Of a stretch of 46,948 nucleotides of DNA, positions 19,397-27,624 are shown piece by piece; position 1 is the first letter of the stretch, and the number at the start of each line of letters is the position of its first letter. This stretch comes from an uncultured bacterium (GTDB lineage Bacteria; Bacillota; Clostridia; Oscillospirales; Oscillospiraceae): contig CAMCCC010000017.1 in NCBI GenBank assembly GCA_945873205.1, positions 1 through 46,948 of the forward strand, written 5' to 3'. Position numbers and translations under genes: made by a program. Below the pieces are notes generated by a model that saw only the letters and a list, made by a program, of their open reading frames with translations, ran no database searches and was not told the DNA's origin.

Positions 19397-20314
19397 ATGA
19401 GAAACCTTATCGATATAACCGACCTCTCTGTGGAGGAGATTGACCAGCTCATCGCCACGGCGGAGGATATCATCGCAAACCCGGCAAAGTACAGCCACGC
19501 CTGCGACGGCAAGCAGCTGGCCACCCTGTTTTTCGAGCCCTCCACCCGCACCCGGCTCAGCTTTGAGTCGGCTATGCTGTCCCTGGGCGGCAGCGTGCTG
19601 GGCTTTTCCGAAGCCAACTCCAGCTCCAGCGCCAAGGGTGAGACCGTGGGCGACACGGTGCATGCCGTCAGCTGCTACGCGGACATCATCGCCATGCGCC
19701 ACCCCAAGGAGGGCGCGCCCTTTGCCGCCGCCCAGGTGGCGGAGGTGCCCATCATCAACGCCGGCGACGGCGGCCACAACCACCCCACCCAGACCCTCAC
19801 CGACCTTCTCACCATCCACCGGGAGAAGGGCCGGCTGGACAACTTCACTGTGGGCTTCTGCGGCGACCTGAAATTCGGCCGCACGGTTCACTCCCTGGTC
19901 AACGCCCTGAGCCGGTATGAGAACATCCGCTTTGTACTCATCTCCCCCCAGGAGCTGAAGCTGCCCCGCTATGTGAAGGAGGAGGCCCTGAAGAGCAAGG
20001 GCATCCCCTACACCCAGACCACGGATCTGGAATCCGTACTCCCCCAGCTGGACATCCTCTATATGACCAGGGTGCAGCGGGAGCGCTTCTTCAATGAGGA
20101 AGAATATCTGCGGCTGAAGGACAGCTATGTGCTGACGCCGGAGAAGCTGGAGAAAGTCAAGCCGGATCTGTCCATCCTTCACCCCCTGCCCCGGGTCAAT
20201 GAGATCGACGTGGCGGTGGACAAGGACCCCAGGGCGGCCTATTGGCGGCAGGTGAAGAACGGCAAGATGATACGCATGGCGCTGATTATGAAGCTGCTGG
20301 GCGTGGAAGTGTGA
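19397..20314 (+). CDS. pyrB: Aspartate carbamoyltransferase, catalytic subunit
   Basis: Condenses carbamoyl phosphate with aspartate, the committed step of pyrimidine synthesis. It is 305 residues, the usual length. The carbamoyl-phosphate loop [16 protein letters not shown] (about 49-64), [12 protein letters not shown] (about 74-85), [16 protein letters not shown] and the [10 protein letters not shown] motif are all intact. It is followed 15 bases later by pyrI, which makes this the regulated two-subunit (E. coli-like) enzyme rather than the unregulated Bacillus type. Other pyr genes are not in the window. Confidence 0.97.
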   Translation: MRNLIDITDLSVEEIDQLIATAEDIIANPAKYSHACDGKQLATLFFEPSTRTRLSFESAMLSLGGSVLGFSEANSSSSAKGETVGDTVHAVSCYADIIAMRHPKEGAPFAAAQVAEVPIINAGDGGHNHPTQTLTDLLTIHREKGRLDNFTVGFCGDLKFGRTVHSLVNALSRYENIRFVLISPQELKLPRYVKEEALKSKGIPYTQTTDLESVLPQLDILYMTRVQRERFFNEEEYLRLKDSYVLTPEKLEKVKPDLSILHPLPRVNEIDVAVDKDPRAAYWRQVKNGKMIRMALIMKLLGVEV

Positions 20315-20329
20315 CAGGAGGCAGGAAGC

Positions 20330-20752
20330 ATGAACATTGACAGTATTCAGAACGGCGTGGTCCTGGACCACATTCAGGCCGGCAAGAGCATGGAGATTTA
20401 TAAACACCTGCATCTGGATCAGCTGGATTGCTCGGTGGCCATCATCAAGAACGCCCGCAGCGGCCATATGGAGCGGAAGGACATCATCAAGATCGACTCC
20501 CCGGTGGAGCTGGACCTGGACGTACTGGGCTACATTGACCCCAACATCACCGTCAACATCATCCGGGACGGCCAGCTGGTAGAGAAGAAGCATCTGGAGC
20601 TGCCGGAAAAGCTGGTGAACATTCTCCGCTGCAAGAACCCCCGGTGCATCACCGTCTCAGAGCCCCAGCTGGACGCCATCTTCAAGCTCAGTAACCGGGA
20701 CAGACGCATCTACCGCTGCGCCTACTGCGACACGGAATACATAAGAAAGTAA
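20330..20752 (+). CDS. pyrI: Aspartate carbamoyltransferase, regulatory subunit
   Basis: Binds CTP/ATP and gives allosteric feedback to PyrB. It is 140 residues. The N-terminal nucleotide-binding domain starts MNIDSIQNGVVLDHI, and the C-terminal zinc domain has four cysteines (CKNPRC and CAYC) that hold the contact to the catalytic chain. GGAGG lies before the ATG. It is in an operon with pyrB and closed by a strong terminator. Confidence 0.97.
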   Translation: MNIDSIQNGVVLDHIQAGKSMEIYKHLHLDQLDCSVAIIKNARSGHMERKDIIKIDSPVELDLDVLGYIDPNITVNIIRDGQLVEKKHLELPEKLVNILRCKNPRCITVSEPQLDAIFKLSNRDRRIYRCAYCDTEYIRK

Positions 20753-20756
20753 AAAC

Positions 20757-20796
20757 AAAAATCAGGCTGTTTGCAGAGCAAACAGCCTGATTTTTT
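20757..20796. terminator. Bidirectional terminator between pyrI and trxB
   Basis: Near-perfect hairpin AAAATCAGGCTGTTTGC/GCAAACAGCCTGATTTTTT with a three-base loop. T tracts on both strands serve the convergent pyrI and trxB. Confidence 0.9.
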
Positions 20797-20806
20797 CTTA
20801 TCCAAT

Positions 20807-21712
20807 CTATTTTTCATCCAGCCATTCACAGGCGGCCAGGGCGGCAGCCGTGCCGTCGGCGGCGGCGGTGGTCAGCTGGCGGATGGCCTTGCTGCGGCAG
20901 TCCCCTGCCACGAAAACACCGGGGGTCCGGGTCAGGCACTGCTCCCCGGAGACAGCGTAGCCCCGGCTGTCCAGCTCCACGAAATTACTGAAAGCCCCCA
21001 GGTCCGGCTCATGCCCCACGGCCACAAACAACCCGGTCACCGGCAGTTCCCGGCTCTCGCCGCCGGTTTCCACGGTGATGCCGCGAAGCTGCTCCTCGCC
21101 CAGCACTCCGGTGATGCGGGTGTCCAGCATGAATTCCACATTTCTCCGCTGCCTGAGGGCTTCCACCAGCCGGGCCTCGCCCCGGAAGCTGTCCCGCCGG
21201 TGGATCAGCGTGACCTTGCGGCACTTCTCGCTGAGCAGCAACGCGTCCTGCAAAGCGCTGTTGCCGCCGCCGGCCACGGCCACATCCTGGTCCTTATAAA
21301 AGGCCCCGTCGCACACGGCGCAGAAGCAGACGCCGCTGCCCACCAGTTCTTCCTCTCCGGGCAGACCCAAAGATTTGGGCCGGGCGCCGGTGGCGATAAT
21401 GACAGCCTTGCCCTGGAATTCAACCCCGGAAAGGCAGTGGACGGTCTTTACATCGCCCGCCTGGGAGAGGGAGGCCACTTCCTCCAGCTCCACTTCCGCC
21501 CCCTGCTCCATGGCCTGTTCCAGCAGCTTGTCCCCCAGCTCCGTGCCGGAGATGGAAAGGAAGCCGGGAAAATTTTCCACCTTGGGGGACCAGGTGATCT
21601 GCCCGCCGAAGGCGTTCTTCTCGATAACCAGGACGGACTTCCCCGCCCGGCGGCCGTAGGTGGCGGCGGTAAGCCCGGCAGGGCCGCCGCCAATGATGAT
21701 GATATCGTACAT
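20807..21712 (-). CDS. trxB: Thioredoxin reductase
   Basis: NADPH-dependent FAD disulfide reductase. 301 residues: FAD motif IIIIGGGPAGLTAA at the N-terminus, redox-active C131-x-x-C134 (CAVC), NADPH-domain GGGNSAL with HRRDSFRG, whose arginines favour NADPH, and the FAD-binding GVFVAGDC near the C-terminus. CAVC replaces the more common CATC but keeps both cysteines. GGAG precedes the ATG. No promoter is obvious between it and the nrdD terminator only 36 bases upstream, so it may be expressed by read-through from nrdG-nrdD. That would match the redoxin domain on NrdD. Confidence 0.93.
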   Translation of the reverse strand: MYDIIIIGGGPAGLTAATYGRRAGKSVLVIEKNAFGGQITWSPKVENFPGFLSISGTELGDKLLEQAMEQGAEVELEEVASLSQAGDVKTVHCLSGVEFQGKAVIIATGARPKSLGLPGEEELVGSGVCFCAVCDGAFYKDQDVAVAGGGNSALQDALLLSEKCRKVTLIHRRDSFRGEARLVEALRQRRNVEFMLDTRITGVLGEEQLRGITVETGGESRELPVTGLFVAVGHEPDLGAFSNFVELDSRGYAVSGEQCLTRTPGVFVAGDCRSKAIRQLTTAAADGTAAALAACEWLDEK

Positions 21713-21747
21713 GGTTCTGCTCCGATCTGATTTTACGTTACTTAAAT

Positions 21748-21773
21748 AAAATGCCCGGGAAACCGGGCATTTT
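21748..21773 (-). terminator. Terminator (possibly leaky) between nrdD and trxB
   Basis: Eleven-pair stem AAAATGCCCGG/CCGGGCATTTT with a four-base loop, followed on the minus strand by ATTTAAG. The U tract is interrupted. Confidence 0.8.
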
Positions 21774-21795
21774 ATTCATGATTCCTTTGGTTTTT

Positions 21796-24186
21796 TCAGC
21801 TTACATACTGCTTGATGGCGCCGGCGCCGGCGTACTTTTCGAAATTCACGCCGTCGGTGACGATCAGGGTGGGGGCCTGCTTCACGCCGTACTGCTTTGC
21901 CAGCTCTGCGTTCTCCTCGGCCATCAGTTTCTCGTACCGGAAGCCGGCCTTATCCATGTAGCTGCAGGCAATGCGGCAGTTGGGGCAGGTGGGGGTGGCG
22001 AAGAGGATGGCCCGCTTCTCCCCTTTCACGGCTCCGGCAGGAGCGGCGGCCCGGGCCTCGCAGTTGGCGGTGGCCACGCCCTCGGCCAGGGGGCCCTCAT
22101 GCTGGAGGTGGGAGTTCTCGATCACATACTCCTTGCGCTCCTTGTACTCCTGGGTCTTGCCCACGTTCCAGTTCTGCACCGGGCGGTAGTAGCCGGTGAT
22201 GCGGCTGTAGACCTCGGCGCTCTCGCCGCACTCGGGGCAGGTGAACTGCTCGCCGGTGAGGTAGCCATGGTTCTTACAGACGGAGTAGGTGGGAGAGAGT
22301 GTGTAATAGGGCAGCTTGTAGTTCTCGGCGATCTTCCGCACCAGGTTGGCCGCCGCCTCCCAGCTGGGCAGCTTCTCGCCCAGGAAGGCGTGGAACACGG
22401 TGCCGGAGGTATAGCGGGTCTGGAGATCGTCCTGAATGTCCAGAGCCTCGAAAATGTCCTCCGTGTAGCCCACAGGCAGGTGGGAGCTGTTGGTGTAGTA
22501 GGGGGTGCCGCCGGGCTCGGCCGCGGTGATGATGTCGGGATAGAGCTCCACATCGTGCTTGGCCAGGCGGTAGGAGGTGGACTCTGCCGGGGTGGCCTCC
22601 AGGTTGTACAGATCGCCGTACATCTCCTGGTAATCGCTGAGCCGCTCCCGCATATGATCCAGCACCTGCTTGGTGAAGTTCTGGCACTTGGCGGTGGTCA
22701 TGTCGGCACGGATCCACTTGGCGTTGAGGCCGGCTTCGTTCATGCCCACCAGGCCGATGGTGGAGAAGTGGTTGTCAAAGCTGCCCAGATAGTGCTTGGT
22801 GTAGGGGTAGAGGCCGGCGTCCAGCAGCTTGGTGATAACGGTGCGCTTGACCTTCAGGGAGCGGGCGGCCAGATCCATCAGCTTGTCCAGGCGGGCGTAG
22901 AAGTCCTGCTCGTCCTTGGCCAGGTAGGCCAGGCGGGGCATATTCAGCGTCACCACACCCACGGAGCCGGTGGATTCGCCGGAGCCGAAGTAGCCGCCGG
23001 ACTTCTTGCGCAGCTCACGCAGGTCCAGGCGCAGGCGGCAGCACATGGAGCGGACGTCCGAAGGCTCCATGTCGGAGTTGATGTAGTTGGAGAAGTAGGG
23101 AGTGCCGTACTTGGCGGTCATCTCGAAAAGCAGCTTGTTGTTCTCCGTGGGGGACCAGTCAAAGTCCCGGGTGATGGAGTAGGTGGGGATGGGGTACTGG
23201 AAGCCGCGGCCATTGGCGTCGCCCTCGATCATGATGTCGATAAAGGCCTTGTTGACCATGTCCATCTCGGCCTTGCAGTCGCCATAGGTGAAGTCCATCT
23301 CCTTGCCGCCCACGATGGCGGGCAGATCCTTCAGGTCGGCGGGAACGGTCCAGTCCAGAGTGATGTTGGAGAAGGGCGCCTGGGTGCCCCAGCGGGAGGG
23401 AGTGTTCACGCCGAAGATGAAGCTCTGGATGCACTGCTTCACTTCCTTGTAGCTCAGGTTATCCACCTTGACGAAGGGGGCCAGATAGGTGTCAAAGGAG
23501 GAGAAGGCCTGAGCGCCGGCCCACTCGTTCTGCATGATGCCCAGGAAGTTGACCATCTGGTTGCAGAGGGTGGACAGGTGGCTGGCGGGGGAGGAGTTGA
23601 TCTTGCCGGGGATGCCCAGTCCCTGCTGGATCAGCTGCTTCAGGCTCCAGCCGGCGCAGTAGCCGGTGAGCATGGACAGGTCGTGCAGGTGCAGGTCGCA
23701 GTTGCGGTGGGCATTGGCGATCTCCTGGTCGTACACCTCGCTGAGCCAGTAGTTGGCGGTGATGGCGCCGGAGTTGGAGAGGATCAGGCCGCCCACGGAA
23801 TAGGTGACGGTGGAGTTCTCCTTCACGCGCCAGTCCTCAATATTCAGGTACTTGTCCACCGTCTCCTTATAGTCCAGGTAGGAGGACTTGGTGTTGCGCA
23901 GCTTCTCCCGCTGCTTGCGGTAAAGGATGTAGGCCTTGGCCACGGTCTCGTAGCCGCCCCGGGAGAGGACGGTCTCCACGCTGTCCTGCACGTCCTCCAC
24001 GGCCACCTTGCCGTCCTTGATCTTGGGCAGGAAGTCGGCAGAGACCTTCAGGGCCAGAAAGTCGATGACGCTGTCGTTATATTCGGTATTGGTGGCTTCA
24101 AAAGCCTTCTTGATGGCGGCGGCGATCTTGTTGATGTCAAACTCAACAATCTTTCCGTCCCGCTTTACAACCTGATACATATCCAT
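21796..24186 (-). CDS. nrdD: Anaerobic (class III) ribonucleotide reductase with fused C-terminal redoxin domain
   Basis: Glycyl-radical enzyme that reduces ribonucleoside triphosphates for DNA synthesis without oxygen. 796 residues: ATP-cone at about 1-95 (YQVVKRDGKIVEFDINKIAA), the ten-stranded barrel core with the SMCCRLRL cysteine region and GVVTLNMPR, a zinc site (C637, H640 or nearby, C650, C653) and the radical glycine G665 in RITGYYRPVQN. Unlike the roughly 700-residue E. coli enzyme, it continues through an Ala/Gly linker into a 73-residue glutaredoxin/NrdH-like domain with active site C734-P-N-C737 and the cis-proline motif QAPT. This suggests the disulfide formed in each turnover is reduced by an attached redoxin, although the Asn in TLNMPR is the residue found in formate-using enzymes. 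Operon with nrdG. Confidence 0.95.
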   Translation of the reverse strand: MDMYQVVKRDGKIVEFDINKIAAAIKKAFEATNTEYNDSVIDFLALKVSADFLPKIKDGKVAVEDVQDSVETVLSRGGYETVAKAYILYRKQREKLRNTKSSYLDYKETVDKYLNIEDWRVKENSTVTYSVGGLILSNSGAITANYWLSEVYDQEIANAHRNCDLHLHDLSMLTGYCAGWSLKQLIQQGLGIPGKINSSPASHLSTLCNQMVNFLGIMQNEWAGAQAFSSFDTYLAPFVKVDNLSYKEVKQCIQSFIFGVNTPSRWGTQAPFSNITLDWTVPADLKDLPAIVGGKEMDFTYGDCKAEMDMVNKAFIDIMIEGDANGRGFQYPIPTYSITRDFDWSPTENNKLLFEMTAKYGTPYFSNYINSDMEPSDVRSMCCRLRLDLRELRKKSGGYFGSGESTGSVGVVTLNMPRLAYLAKDEQDFYARLDKLMDLAARSLKVKRTVITKLLDAGLYPYTKHYLGSFDNHFSTIGLVGMNEAGLNAKWIRADMTTAKCQNFTKQVLDHMRERLSDYQEMYGDLYNLEATPAESTSYRLAKHDVELYPDIITAAEPGGTPYYTNSSHLPVGYTEDIFEALDIQDDLQTRYTSGTVFHAFLGEKLPSWEAAANLVRKIAENYKLPYYTLSPTYSVCKNHGYLTGEQFTCPECGESAEVYSRITGYYRPVQNWNVGKTQEYKERKEYVIENSHLQHEGPLAEGVATANCEARAAAPAGAVKGEKRAILFATPTCPNCRIACSYMDKAGFRYEKLMAEENAELAKQYGVKQAPTLIVTDGVNFEKYAGAGAIKQYVS

Positions 24187-24205
24187 ATCCTCCTGTTTGT
24201 ATCTG

Positions 24206-24901
24206 TTATACGCCTCTGACCTGGACTGTGGGCACCCAGGGCCTCACAGCCTCCGCCAGGGCATGCATTTCCTTTTCATCAAAAGCGCCCAGCCCGCTGA
24301 TATTCAGCACATGGCCGGAATCCTTGAATTGCTGGAGATAATACTCCTTGGCGCCGCCGATCCACTTTGCCGCTTCCACCAGGCTCTCCTCCGTATGGAG
24401 ACCCTTGACCACGGTGGTACGGAATTCATAATCCACCGCGCCGGAGAGCAGAAAGTCCTTGGAGCGCTCAATGGCTGCCATATCCGGCGCATCCACGCCG
24501 ATGGTCTTCGGATAAAGCGCCGGGGCGTTCTTGATGTCCATGGCCACCCGATCCACCAGGCCGTCCTTCACCAGGTCCATCAGCAGCTCCGGGAAGGAAC
24601 CGTTGGTGTCCAGCTTGATCTGATAGCCCAGGGCCTTCACCTTGGCCAGGAAGCTGCCGATATCCTTATGCAGCAGCGGCTCACCCCCGGTGATGGCCAC
24701 CCCGTCCAGCACACCCACACGCTTTTTCAGAAAGGCCAGCACCTGCTCCTCATCCGTGTCCTGGGCCAGCTGCTCCGGCAGGACCAGAGGGGCGTTATGG
24801 CAGAAGGGACAGCGGAAGTTGCAGCCGCCGGTAAACACCGTGCAGGCCACCCGGCCGGGATAATCCAGCAATGTTAATTTTTGCAGACCGGAAATAAGCA
24901 T
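24206..24901 (-). CDS. nrdG: Anaerobic ribonucleotide reductase activating enzyme (radical SAM)
   Basis: Uses SAM and a [4Fe-4S] cluster to install the glycyl radical on NrdD. From ATG 24901 (AGAGGTG upstream) it has 231 residues. Cluster cysteines are C27, C31 and C34 (CNFRCPFCHN), and the SAM-binding GGEP motif (AITGGEPLLHKD) follows. The upstream in-frame start at 24958 has no SD and overlaps the promoter. It precedes nrdD by 19 bases, the reverse of the common nrdD-nrdG order. The longer, ~230-residue form starting with SGLQKLTLLDYPG matches the clostridial activase type. Confidence 0.95.
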   Translation of the reverse strand: MLISGLQKLTLLDYPGRVACTVFTGGCNFRCPFCHNAPLVLPEQLAQDTDEEQVLAFLKKRVGVLDGVAITGGEPLLHKDIGSFLAKVKALGYQIKLDTNGSFPELLMDLVKDGLVDRVAMDIKNAPALYPKTIGVDAPDMAAIERSKDFLLSGAVDYEFRTTVVKGLHTEESLVEAAKWIGGAKEYYLQQFKDSGHVLNISGLGAFDEKEMHALAEAVRPWVPTVQVRGV

Positions 24902-24929
24902 AGTTACACCTCTTTTTATGTGCTTCATT

Positions 24930-24958
24930 ATATTACCGCCGAATGTGTTCTCTGTCAA
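24930..24958 (-). promoter_or_regulatory. Promoter of nrdG-nrdD
   Basis: Minus strand TTGACA (24958-24953), 17 bases, TAATAT (24935-24930). I see no good NrdR-box pair near it. Confidence 0.78.
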
Positions 24959-25019
24959 GGGTCAATCACAAGATATAGAAAGAAAGACAGACTTGTAACC
25001 ATTTGAACCACAAAATATA

Positions 25020-25050
25020 GTGCCGGACTGCGCATGACGCAATCCGGCAC
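25020..25050 (-). terminator. Hairpin downstream of the antiporter gene, possible terminator
   Basis: Stem GTGCCGGA/TCCGGCAC extended by TGCG/CGCA around a five-base loop. On the minus strand it is followed by TATATTTTG, only a modest U tract. It lies about 130 bases past the antiporter stop, between it and the nrdG promoter. Confidence 0.5.
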
Positions 25051-25176
25051 CGAGGGATATTGTACTTCATGGCGGCGGATATTGCAAGAGCAAAAGCACG
25101 CTTTTGCAAATCTCGTCGATTTTCCCAAAAAGGGCGGAACTTTTTTGAGCTCTATTTTACGTGGTAAATATTGCCA

Positions 25177-26469
25177 TCATTTTTTGGCGGCGGCTTCAGC
25201 CAGCTTGCGTTCCCGGCGCTCCAGCACTTCCTGGCTCTTGGGCTGGATATCCCCGGCTTTGGTCAGGGCCCACTTGGTCATGGAGGGGCCCACCAGCTCA
25301 TAGATCAGCACAGCGAAGAGCACGATATTGCGGATCAGGGTGCCGTCCTCCGGCAGGGTGGAGGCAGTGACACACATGCCCAGGGCCACGCCGGCCTGGG
25401 GCAGCAGGGTGATGCCCAGATAGTCCACCACATTTTTATTGCAGCCGGCCAGCTTGGCGGACTCTCTGGCCCCCAGATACTTGCCCAGAGAGCGGGAGAG
25501 AATGTAGACCAGACCAATGATGACGGAGCTGAACTGCTGGAACACCCCCAGCTCCAGCTCGGCGCCGGAGATGACGAAGAACAGCACCAGCAGCGGGGCC
25601 GTCCAGCGGTCGGAATTGGCCATGATCTCCTCGGACAGGGGGCAGAGATTGCAGAACACACAGCCCAGCATCATGCACACCAGCAGCGAGGAGAAGCCCA
25701 CCGTCACCGGCCCGATCTTAATGCTCATCATGGCCAGAGCCACGGTGAGGAACACAAAGCTGATGGTCATGGCCAGGCGGTTGGTGTTGGAATTAAACAG
25801 CTTTTCGATCTGGGTCAGGCCGAAGCCGGCCAGGGTGCCCAGCAGAAGGGAGCCCAAAATCTCGATAATGGGGTTAATGACAATGGTGAACACATCCACC
25901 ACGCCGGAGCCCAGGGCCTTGGCAATCCCGAAGGACACGGCAAAAAGCACCAGGCCCACCGCGTCGTCCAGAGCCACAATGGGCAGCAGCAGATCCGTCA
26001 GGGGACCTTTCGCCTTATACTGGCGCACCACCATCAGCGTGGCGGCAGGAGCGGTGGCAGCGGCGATGGCGCCCAGGGTGATGGCGGCGGGAACCGTAAG
26101 CGCCTCCGGCTTCATGAAGTGGAAGGCAAGCAGGGCCGCATCCACCAGCAGCGTTGCCACCACGGCCTGAATCACGCCAATAATAAAGGCCTGGCGGCCG
26201 GTCTCCTTCAGTTGAGACAGACGAAACTCATTGCCGATGGAAAAGGCGATAAAGCCCAGAGCCACATCCGAGATCAGGCCAATATTCTCCAGCTGGTCAT
26301 AGCTGGCAAAGCCAATGCCGGGGATATGCAGCGCCCCGATGCAGCAGGGGCCGATGAGCACACCGGCCACCAGATAAGCCGTCACATCCGGCAGGTGCAG
26401 CCGCTTGACGGCACGGGTCATCATCAGTCCTGCGAACATGGCAATGGCAAGAGAAAGTAAACTGGTCAT
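25177..26469 (-). CDS. CPA2-family cation:proton antiporter (Kef/NapA type)
   Basis: 430 residues with about twelve membrane helices, starting MTSLLSLAIAMFAGLMMTRA. The discontinuous-helix segment AATAPAATLMVVRQY and the ion-binding pair in VALDDAVGLVLF (two adjacent aspartates, as in electrogenic NapA-type exchangers) mark it as a Na+(K+)/H+ antiporter. The C-terminus is a short charged helix (KSQEVLERRERKLAEAAAKK) without the RCK/TrkA-N domain of Kef channels. Monocistronic, with a clean promoter. Ion specificity is inferred from the DD motif only. Confidence 0.87.
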   Translation of the reverse strand: MTSLLSLAIAMFAGLMMTRAVKRLHLPDVTAYLVAGVLIGPCCIGALHIPGIGFASYDQLENIGLISDVALGFIAFSIGNEFRLSQLKETGRQAFIIGVIQAVVATLLVDAALLAFHFMKPEALTVPAAITLGAIAAATAPAATLMVVRQYKAKGPLTDLLLPIVALDDAVGLVLFAVSFGIAKALGSGVVDVFTIVINPIIEILGSLLLGTLAGFGLTQIEKLFNSNTNRLAMTISFVFLTVALAMMSIKIGPVTVGFSSLLVCMMLGCVFCNLCPLSEEIMANSDRWTAPLLVLFFVISGAELELGVFQQFSSVIIGLVYILSRSLGKYLGARESAKLAGCNKNVVDYLGITLLPQAGVALGMCVTASTLPEDGTLIRNIVLFAVLIYELVGPSMTKWALTKAGDIQPKSQEVLERRERKLAEAAAKK

Positions 26470-26501
26470 AAGGAAATCTCCTCCTTCTTTTCAACTCGCT
26501 G

Positions 26502-26530
26502 ATTATAGGCCGAAAGCAGCCGCATTTCAA
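26502..26530 (-). promoter_or_regulatory. Promoter of the antiporter gene
   Basis: Minus strand TTGAAA (26530-26525), 17 bases, TATAAT (26507-26502), 33 bases before the ATG. Confidence 0.8.
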
Positions 26531-26581
26531 CCCAAAAAAGCAACAAAATACAGCCCTTGATGAAAAAATTTTCTGAGCGGC

Positions 26582-26610
26582 TTGACAGCAGCGCCAAGCT
26601 GTGCTATCAT
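26582..26610 (+). promoter_or_regulatory. Promoter of sdpR-sdpI
   Basis: TTGACA (26582-26587), 17 bases, TATCAT (26605-26610), immediately followed by the palindromic operator. Confidence 0.83.
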
Positions 26611-26614
26611 TCAA

Positions 26615-26637
26615 TTAACATTTAAGTTAAATGTTAA
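26615..26637 (+). promoter_or_regulatory. Palindromic operator of the SdpR-like autorepressor
   Basis: Perfect 11-1-11 palindrome: TTAACATTTAA, G, TTAAATGTTAA. It covers the expected transcription start just downstream of the -10 box, ideal for autorepression by the ArsR-fold protein encoded next. Confidence 0.85.
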
Positions 26638-26651
26638 AGGAGTTGAGGCAA

Positions 26652-26933
26652 ATGGGACTGCAAGACACGCTGCGGGCTCTGGCGGACCCGATCCGGCGGG
26701 AGATCCTTACCCTGCTGAAGCGGGGGCGGCTCTCCGCCGGGGAGATTTGCGAGCACTTCCCTGTTACGGCGGCGGCCATCTCCCGGCACCTGTCGGTGCT
26801 GCGGGAGGCGGACCTGATCCGGGACCAGCGGGAAGGCAAATTCATTTATTATGAACTGAACACGTCGGTGCTGGAGGAGATCATGCTCTGGCTGACAGAC
26901 CTGAAAGGAGAAGAAACGGATGAAAGAACATAA
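26652..26933 (+). CDS. sdpR: ArsR/SdpR-family autorepressor
   Basis: 93-residue winged-helix repressor: MGLQDTLRALADPIRREILT, recognition region FPVTAAAISRHLSVLREADL, wing DQREGKFIYYEL. It has no metal-binding CxC motif, so it is of the SdpR type rather than a metal sensor. The ATG at 26652 has AAAGGAG at proper distance; the earlier frame start at 26631 lies inside the operator. It overlaps sdpI by 14 bases. In B. subtilis SdpR and SdpI form a signalling and immunity pair in which membrane SdpI captures SdpR when the SdpC toxin is present. The same logic is possible here but unproven. Confidence 0.88.
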   Translation: MGLQDTLRALADPIRREILTLLKRGRLSAGEICEHFPVTAAAISRHLSVLREADLIRDQREGKFIYYELNTSVLEEIMLWLTDLKGEETDERT

Positions 26934-27564
26934 GGGAAAGCTGATCCTCACCAGCCTGCTGGTGCTGCTGCCGCTGGTAGCGGGGCTTCTGCTTTGGAAC
27001 CGGCTGCCGGAGCAGCTGCCCATGCATTGGAACGCCGCCGGCGAGATTAACGGCTGGGGCAGCCGTTGGATGGTTGTGTGCGCCGAGCCGCTGTTTTTGC
27101 TGCTGATCCACTGGGTCTGCGTTGTGGCCTGTTTTATCGACCCGAAGAACAAAGGGCAGAATCGGAAGGCCCTGGGCCTGGTGCTGTGGATCTGCCCGGC
27201 AGTTTCCCTGCTGGCGGGGTTTATGAGCCTCTCGGCGGCACTGGGTATGGGGCTGCGGATCGAGAAGCTGGTGCTGATCTTCCTTGGCTTGTTGTTCATC
27301 GTAATCGGCAATTACCTGCCCAAGTGCAAGCAGAACTACACCATTGGCATCCGGGTGATGTGGGCCCTGGATGACGAGGAGAACTGGACCGCCACCCACC
27401 GTTTTGCCTCCCGGCTCTGGGTGGGCTGCGGCGTGGTGATCCTGCTGCTGGCCTTCCTGCCCTGGGCGGCAGCAGGCCTGTGGATCAGCCTGGGGCTGGT
27501 TCTGGCAGCAAGCCTGGCCTCGGTGCTGTACTCGTATGTTTATTATAGAAAGAAACACGGATAA
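26920..27564 (+). CDS. sdpI: SdpI/YhfL-family membrane protein
   Basis: 214 residues with about six membrane helices. The N-terminal DUF1648 segment (LLLWNRLPEQLPMHWNAAGEING) and the later NYLPKCKQNYTIGIRVMWALDD with W...THR are the hallmarks of the SdpI family, immunity proteins to the SDP killing peptide in B. subtilis. It overlaps and follows the autorepressor gene, as in sdpRI. No sdpABC-like toxin genes are in the window, so the pair may act in defence against neighbours' peptides or in another signalling role. Confidence 0.9.
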   Translation: MKEHKGKLILTSLLVLLPLVAGLLLWNRLPEQLPMHWNAAGEINGWGSRWMVVCAEPLFLLLIHWVCVVACFIDPKNKGQNRKALGLVLWICPAVSLLAGFMSLSAALGMGLRIEKLVLIFLGLLFIVIGNYLPKCKQNYTIGIRVMWALDDEENWTATHRFASRLWVGCGVVILLLAFLPWAAAGLWISLGLVLAASLASVLYSYVYYRKKHG

Positions 27565-27572
27565 AAATCGCA

Positions 27573-27602
27573 AAAAGCCGCCGGGACACCCCGGCGGCTT
27601 TT
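27573..27602. terminator. Bidirectional terminator between sdpI and the NhaC-type gene
   Basis: Thirteen-pair stem AAAAGCCGCCGGG/CCCGGCGGCTTTT with loop ACAC, 9 bases past sdpI and 23 bases past the convergent gene's stop. Confidence 0.9.
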
Positions 27603-27624
27603 GTATGCGTTATTAGGTTTTGGC

